Notes under the pieces: model-generated
What the model saw: only the letters and a program-made list of their open reading frames with translations
What the model was told of the DNA's origin: nothing
The model's database searches: none
Translations under genes and position numbers: made by a program
Shown: in pieces, positions 59,408 to 64,000 of the stretch
Layout: every line of letters starts with the position of its first letter
Position numbering within the stretch: the stretch's first letter is position 1
Origin: ELB16-189 sp018266435
GTDB lineage: Bacteria > Bacteroidota > Bacteroidia > Cytophagales > Cyclobacteriaceae
Assembly: GCA_030123525.1 (NCBI GenBank)
Contig: CP126125.1
Coordinates: forward strand, 930,001-994,000
Length of the DNA stretch: 64,000 nucleotides
Reading direction: 5' to 3'

Positions 59408-60175
59408 ATGGTACAGGAAAGCTTTGAAGTACGTTTGCCCTTGTTTGAAGGGCCTTTTGATCTGTTGCTGTTCTTTATCGAGCGCGATGAACTGGACATC
59501 AATGATATTCCCATCTCAAAAATTACTAACGATTTTCTAGAATACATCCACCGGCTCGAAACGCTGAACATTGAGGTGGCCAGTGAGTTTATTTTGGTAG
59601 CTGCCACCCTTATGCGCATCAAATCTAAAATGTTGCTTCCACGGCCTCAAGTGGATGAATTGGGAAATGAGATTGATCCGCGCGAAGAATTGGTGAAGCA
59701 TTTGATGGAATACAAAAAGTACAAGTCAGTAATCGATCAATTCCATAAAATGGAAGAAACGGAATTGATGAAAGAAAAGCGAGGTAACCTGATGAAAGAA
59801 CTTCGCCAGTTGGCCGAAAGCACCAATGTGGAAGCTGAACTTCAGGATGTTGACCTGTTCAAATTACTGACTGTATTTGAAAAAGTATTGAAACGCCAGG
59901 AAGAAGAAAAAAACAGGCCTGTCCATCAGGTCATTCAATACCCCTACACCATTGAAGGGCAAAAAGAATTTATACTGAATGAGGTCACTACAAAACCGCG
60001 CGTAGCCTTTACTGAGCTCTTTGAAAAAGCCCCTACCCGCATTGCGTTAATTTTTAATTTTCTGGCTATTCTTGAAATGTTGGCAGCCGGTTTATTAAAT
60101 ATTCAAGTAGGTGAGGGTTTTAATAATTTTTGGGTGTCTGTGCCCGAACAACAGATTGCCCAGCCTCAAGAATAA
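59408..60175 (+). CDS. scpA: Segregation and condensation protein A
   Basis: A 255-residue kleisin. The N-terminal domain opens VRLPLFEGPFDLLLFFIERD, the signature of ScpA, with IPISKITNDFLEYIHRLETL following. The middle is a charged coiled region (KYKSVIDQFHKMEETELMKE), and the C-terminal winged helix (TRIALIFNFLAILEMLAAGL) binds the Smc head. With Smc and ScpB it compacts and separates the chromosome. ScpB is not in the window. Confidence 0.94.
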   Translation: MVQESFEVRLPLFEGPFDLLLFFIERDELDINDIPISKITNDFLEYIHRLETLNIEVASEFILVAATLMRIKSKMLLPRPQVDELGNEIDPREELVKHLMEYKKYKSVIDQFHKMEETELMKEKRGNLMKELRQLAESTNVEAELQDVDLFKLLTVFEKVLKRQEEEKNRPVHQVIQYPYTIEGQKEFILNEVTTKPRVAFTELFEKAPTRIALIFNFLAILEMLAAGLLNIQVGEGFNNFWVSVPEQQIAQPQE

Positions 60176-60191
60176 GGCAGCTCCATCAGGC

Positions 60192-61592
60192 TCAATACAC
60201 CAGCAATCCCTGGGCCTTCAGAAAATTGAGTTCACTCAGTTTAGTACTGTAGGCCGCTTGCGACAATTGATATTGCGCATTTTCATAAGCCTGCTGTACG
60301 GTTCGGTATTCAATGTAGTTAGACAATCCTTGTTTAAACCGTTGGGCTGCTATACGCAGGTTTTCATTGGAAAGATCCACACTTTGTTTTCCCAGATCAA
60401 TAATTTTCAGGTTGTTTTGAAAACTTAAATAGGCTTTGTACAAATTTGATTTCTCCTGAAACTCGGATGCCTGCATGCGCGCATGGTCAGAAGCCAACTG
60501 AATTTTAGAATTTTTAATGGCTGTGCGTGTAGTCAGGTTATTCAATACTGTCCATGAAAAAATAAATCCTGCATTGTACCCATAATTTCGGTTCAGTCGC
60601 TGAAACCCGATGTCATTAGAAAAATACTGGTAGTTGTAGTTTCCGGTGAGGCCAATTTTCGGGTAAGCATTTGCCCTGAATTCTTTAATGGTTAACTGAT
60701 CCATTTCCATCGTTTTTCTTCCGATCAAAATAGAATTGTTGTTTTTATCGGTATTGTCTAAAGCGCTTGTATATTCTGGTTTTGTTTGGATAATGATCGT
60801 ATCAGGAACAGTAAACTCTGTATCGGGCGATCGCTTTAGTGTAGTGTTCAGGCTGATCCGTTGTTCATTGAGCAGGTTTTGTTGCTGGGTAATTTGCACC
60901 AGAATGCTGTTGTAATCAATTTGTGTTTGAAGCACATCTACTTTAGAGCCGATGCCAGCACGCAATTTTTCGTCTGCCAGTTTTTTCTGGTCTTCGCCTA
61001 ACGCTAAAGAGGTTCTTAGCGATTTAATAAACTGTTGAATGCTAATCATCTGATAATACGCGGTAAGTGCAGTAAGTAATGTATTTTCTACCGTTAGCCG
61101 GTATTGCAGATTGCTTAGTTCTTCTGCCCGGTTTAATTTCTTTTTTGTGGCAAACATTTTTAGTCCGTCAAAAAAATACCAGGTGACTACAACCGAGGGG
61201 GCATAACTTATTGAATTAAGGGTTTGATCTGTTACGTTTGAAGCCGGATTGGAATACTTAAGTGTACTGGTTGTTCGGCCAAGACCCAACGGGCCTTGGG
61301 GGCTGCCGGCCGCAATGGAAATTTGTGGCAGCATACCGGTGGTTCCTCCCACTACTGTGCCTCCCGTAGATTGGCCGCCCCCCACCAAGCCTATGTTATT
61401 ATTATTTTTTGCCACCTGTATATTATTCTTGGCTATTTCAACATCAAAATTATTCTCCAGTGTTATCCGAATCACATCTTCAACCGAGAGCAAATCCTGT
61501 CCTTTGCCAGATAAGGCTAGTAAAAAAACTGGAATAAAAACAAGGGTGTACTTGTGGGTACGAGATATTATTTTTTTTAGAGCTTTGATCAT
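60192..61592 (-). CDS. TolC-family outer-membrane efflux protein
   Basis: A 466-residue protein with signal peptide and TolC-type repeated helical hairpins. It opens LLSVEDVIRITLENNFDVEI, has KLRAGIGSKVDVLQTQIDYN, and ends QRFKQGLSNYIEYRTVQQAY. It should be the outer-membrane exit duct of a tripartite pump. The RND transporter gene lies 81 bases upstream in the same direction; a membrane-fusion protein would be expected beyond the window. Confidence 0.92.
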   Translation of the reverse strand: MIKALKKIISRTHKYTLVFIPVFLLALSGKGQDLLSVEDVIRITLENNFDVEIAKNNIQVAKNNNNIGLVGGGQSTGGTVVGGTTGMLPQISIAAGSPQGPLGLGRTTSTLKYSNPASNVTDQTLNSISYAPSVVVTWYFFDGLKMFATKKKLNRAEELSNLQYRLTVENTLLTALTAYYQMISIQQFIKSLRTSLALGEDQKKLADEKLRAGIGSKVDVLQTQIDYNSILVQITQQQNLLNEQRISLNTTLKRSPDTEFTVPDTIIIQTKPEYTSALDNTDKNNNSILIGRKTMEMDQLTIKEFRANAYPKIGLTGNYNYQYFSNDIGFQRLNRNYGYNAGFIFSWTVLNNLTTRTAIKNSKIQLASDHARMQASEFQEKSNLYKAYLSFQNNLKIIDLGKQSVDLSNENLRIAAQRFKQGLSNYIEYRTVQQAYENAQYQLSQAAYSTKLSELNFLKAQGLLVY

Positions 61593-61673
61593 ATATGTTT
61601 ACTCCTTCTGTCTTTATGAAATTATTATTGTACTAAAATGTGTGCGATGAAAAATACCAGGCAACCCCACAGT

Positions 61674-63998
61674 TTATGTGTTAACTAATTCATCGTGTGG
61701 TTGTGGTAAGATCGCCTCTGTCAGTTCTTTATCAATGTGCTTGCGGGGACGAGATAAGTAAGTATACATAGCCGGTATAATGAACAGCGTAAGAATCAGT
61801 GAAAACAAAATCCCGCCTACAATTACTATCCCCAGCGGAACACGACTGGTGCTGGCATCGCCCAGTGACAGGGCTATGGGCAACGAACCCAGCGCCATGG
61901 CCAAACTCGTCATTAAAATTGGGCGGAGGCGCAAGCGGGCTGACTCCAACACGGCATCAAATTTATTGAGCCCTTCTTCCCTTTTTTGGTTAGCAAATTC
62001 TACAATCAAAATTCCGTTTTTTGTTACCAACCCAATGAGCATGATCATGCCGATCTGTGAAAAAATATTAATTGTTTGATGAAATATCCACAACGAGAGA
62101 AACGCTCCACAAATGGCAAGCGGTACCGTAACCATGATGGTGATGGGGTCAATAAAACTTTCAAACTGGGCCGCCAACACTAAATAAATCAGAGCCAATG
62201 CCAGTAAAAACGCGAACATCGTGTTACCCGAACTCTCCACAAAATCTCGCGATGACCCCGATAATGACGTGGTAAATGATTCATCCAGCAGTGGCTTTAC
62301 AATTTCTTGCATAGCTGCTATACCATCGCCTATGGTTTTGCCCGGAGCAAGGCCGGCCGAAATAGTGGCTGACTTGTATCGGTTAAAATGATATAACGCT
62401 GGGGGTGTAGCCGACTCTTCAATTGTTACCACATTGTCAATGGACACTAATTGATTAGAGCCGGTACGCACGTATAATTTTTTCAAATCTTCAGGATCAT
62501 CGCGGTCAATGCGCAGCACCTGACCAATCACTTGGTACTGTTTACCTTCGCGCGTAAAATACCCAAAGCGAAGATTACTGTAGGCAAGTTGCAGAGTTTG
62601 AGAAATATCTTGCACGCTAATGCCCAACTGGGTTGCTTTTAATCGATTAATTTTCACGCGCAATTCCGGTTTGTTGAATTTCAGGTCCACGTCTACCCCT
62701 TGAAGAACATGGCTGGCATTAGCCTCTTCTAAAATTTTAGGGAGCACGGCTTGAATTTTGTCAAAGTTGTTATTTTGTATTACAAATTGCACGGGCATTC
62801 CTCCGCGTCTGTTTACTGAAATGGTTTGCTCTTGCACGGCAAATGCTTTGCCTTGCGGAAAGCGAGGCAGGTTTTTTGATACCATATCAACAATCTCCTG
62901 CTGTGAGCGGTTTCGATATTTTGGGTCAACCAGCGTAGTACGCACAAAGGCTGTGTTTACACTGCCGGCCCCAGAAAATGAGGGGGCGGTAACCGAAAGT
63001 AAAATACGTGCCTCGGGAATGGAGTCTTCCAAAAAACCCACCAGATTGTCAGTATAGGCATCCATCAGATCATACGATGTTCCCTCGGGAGCGGAAACCG
63101 AAAGCCTGAATTGATTGCGGTCTTCCATTGGGGCCAACTCCGACTTTATGTTTTGGCTTAAAATATAAATTGTCACCATGCACAGCGCGATAATGAAGAA
63201 GGCCATCCACCGCACGTTCATAAATTTTCCTAAAAATTTCCGATAGCCGTTTTCCATTCCTTCAAAAAAAGGTTCAGACCACCTATAAAATCTTGAATGA
63301 CCGTGTTTTTCTCGTGTCAACTTTACACTCAGCACGGGTGTTAAGGTGAGTGAAACAAACGCTGAGATGAGCACCGCACCAGCCACTACTATTCCAAACT
63401 CTCGGAACAACCGGCCTACAAATCCCTGCAAAAACACAATGGGTAAGAATACAACTGCCAGGGTAATGGATGTGGAAATTACCGCAAAGAAAATTTCTCT
63501 TGATCCTTCTTTAGCGGCCCGGTATTTATTCATGCCGCCCTCTAATTTTTTATAAATATTTTCAGTTACAACAATGCCATCGTCCACCACCAGGCCTGTT
63601 GCCAACACAATCCCAAGCATAGTCAGCACATTGACTGAAAAGCCGCAGAGATACATAATAAAAAATGTGGCCGTTAGAGAAACCGGAATATCAATAAGCG
63701 GGCGCATGGCGATAAGAAAATCGCGGAAGAACAAATAGATGATCAATACCACCAACAAAAAAGAAATAATCAAAGTCTCCTGCACTTCTGTAATCGCTCG
63801 TTTGATAAATACCGTTTGGTCAAGGGCAATATTTAATTTGATGTCGCTGGGAACTTCATTCTTGAGTTGATCCATCCGCTTATAAAATTCATCGGCTATG
63901 GACACATAGTTGGCCCCCGGAAGCGGCACCAGTGCCAGTCCTACCATGGGCACACCCCGGTCTTTTAAAATTGATTCTTCGTTTTCCGGGCCTAATAC
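61674..63998 (-). CDS. RND (AcrB-type) efflux transporter, N-terminus outside window
   Basis: The frame is open from the window's right edge to the stop at 61674, about 775 residues, so roughly 250 or more residues at the N-terminus are missing. Visible are transmembrane groups with GIVLATGLVVDDGIVVTENI (the charged-residue relay of TM4), VVFLPIVFLQGFVGRLFREF and, near the end, IGMIMLIGLVTKNGILIVEF. The periplasmic pore domain has QFVIQNNNFDKIQAVLPKIL. It pumps hydrophobic compounds, proton-driven. An internal ATG at 63953 is not the real start. Confidence 0.93.
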   Translation of the reverse strand, partial: VLGPENEESILKDRGVPMVGLALVPLPGANYVSIADEFYKRMDQLKNEVPSDIKLNIALDQTVFIKRAITEVQETLIISFLLVVLIIYLFFRDFLIAMRPLIDIPVSLTATFFIMYLCGFSVNVLTMLGIVLATGLVVDDGIVVTENIYKKLEGGMNKYRAAKEGSREIFFAVISTSITLAVVFLPIVFLQGFVGRLFREFGIVVAGAVLISAFVSLTLTPVLSVKLTREKHGHSRFYRWSEPFFEGMENGYRKFLGKFMNVRWMAFFIIALCMVTIYILSQNIKSELAPMEDRNQFRLSVSAPEGTSYDLMDAYTDNLVGFLEDSIPEARILLSVTAPSFSGAGSVNTAFVRTTLVDPKYRNRSQQEIVDMVSKNLPRFPQGKAFAVQEQTISVNRRGGMPVQFVIQNNNFDKIQAVLPKILEEANASHVLQGVDVDLKFNKPELRVKINRLKATQLGISVQDISQTLQLAYSNLRFGYFTREGKQYQVIGQVLRIDRDDPEDLKKLYVRTGSNQLVSIDNVVTIEESATPPALYHFNRYKSATISAGLAPGKTIGDGIAAMQEIVKPLLDESFTTSLSGSSRDFVESSGNTMFAFLLALALIYLVLAAQFESFIDPITIMVTVPLAICGAFLSLWIFHQTINIFSQIGMIMLIGLVTKNGILIVEFANQKREEGLNKFDAVLESARLRLRPILMTSLAMALGSLPIALSLGDASTSRVPLGIVIVGGILFSLILTLFIIPAMYTYLSRPRKHIDKELTEAILPQPHDELVNT

Positions 63999-64000
63999 AG

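Noticed and set aside
63953..63955. ATG at 63953 as the start of the RND gene
   Set aside because: The frame continues upstream without a stop to the window edge, and AcrB-type proteins need another 250 or so residues before this point.

Overview
The window reads as Bacteroidota chromosome, most likely a Cytophagales-type genome. The support is a type IX secretion C-terminal sorting domain, promoters of the TTG-N19-TAnnTTTG form, DUF2851 and DUF3127 proteins, LytS/LytTR pairs, a two-lipoyl OdhB beside OdhA, and weak Shine-Dalgarno signals. Both ends cut through genes: an unknown protein at the left and an RND efflux pump at the right.

Bases 1-1560 and 26 kb onward are ordinary chromosome. 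Between them lies an island of about 23.1 kb inserted in the 3' end of a tRNA-Ser(UGA) gene. A 15-bp direct repeat of the tRNA end bounds it (1545-1559 and 24661-24675), and paired 19-bp repeats lie just inside both ends (1659-1677 and 24583-24601). At its left end are a CTnDOT-like integrase, a zinc-finger membrane protein, three small DNA-binding proteins, an IS3-type element with extra end repeats, and a truncated transposase. At its right end is RtcB with an unknown partner.

The core of the island, 7.4-21.0 kb, is the most interesting part. Every gene here is on the minus strand, and the block looks like an integron-like gene-cassette array headed by a tyrosine recombinase (19811-20977). 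Large dyad sites resembling attC, with an AAC|AA left end and a CG|TT right end, separate the genes. For six cassettes the sequence at the cassette's 5' end is the reverse complement of the start of its own downstream site, over 15-20 bases. That is the pattern excision and circularisation would leave. All six pairs share a mismatch at position 11. The recombinase lacks the IntI-specific insertion and has an N-terminal extension. Cargo includes secreted and membrane proteins, a SUFU-like lipoprotein, Lgt, an RloA/RloB (AbiL-like) defence pair, an ORF-less group II intron sitting in the R' box of one site, and a five-gene ubiquitin-like conjugation operon (Ubl, E2, JAB-E1 fusion, phosphotransferase-like kinase, DUF6527). 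A solitary cassette of the same design, a plus-strand phosphoesterase, sits just outside the island's right end.

The rest (26.3-64 kb) is housekeeping and signalling: prolyl oligopeptidase, FtsK, LolA-like carrier, PyrF, acetyl-CoA synthetase, aminotransferase, PfkB kinase, two LytS/LytTR systems, 2-oxoglutarate dehydrogenase E1/E2, RpsP-RimM, Dxs, ScpA, and a TolC/RND efflux system.
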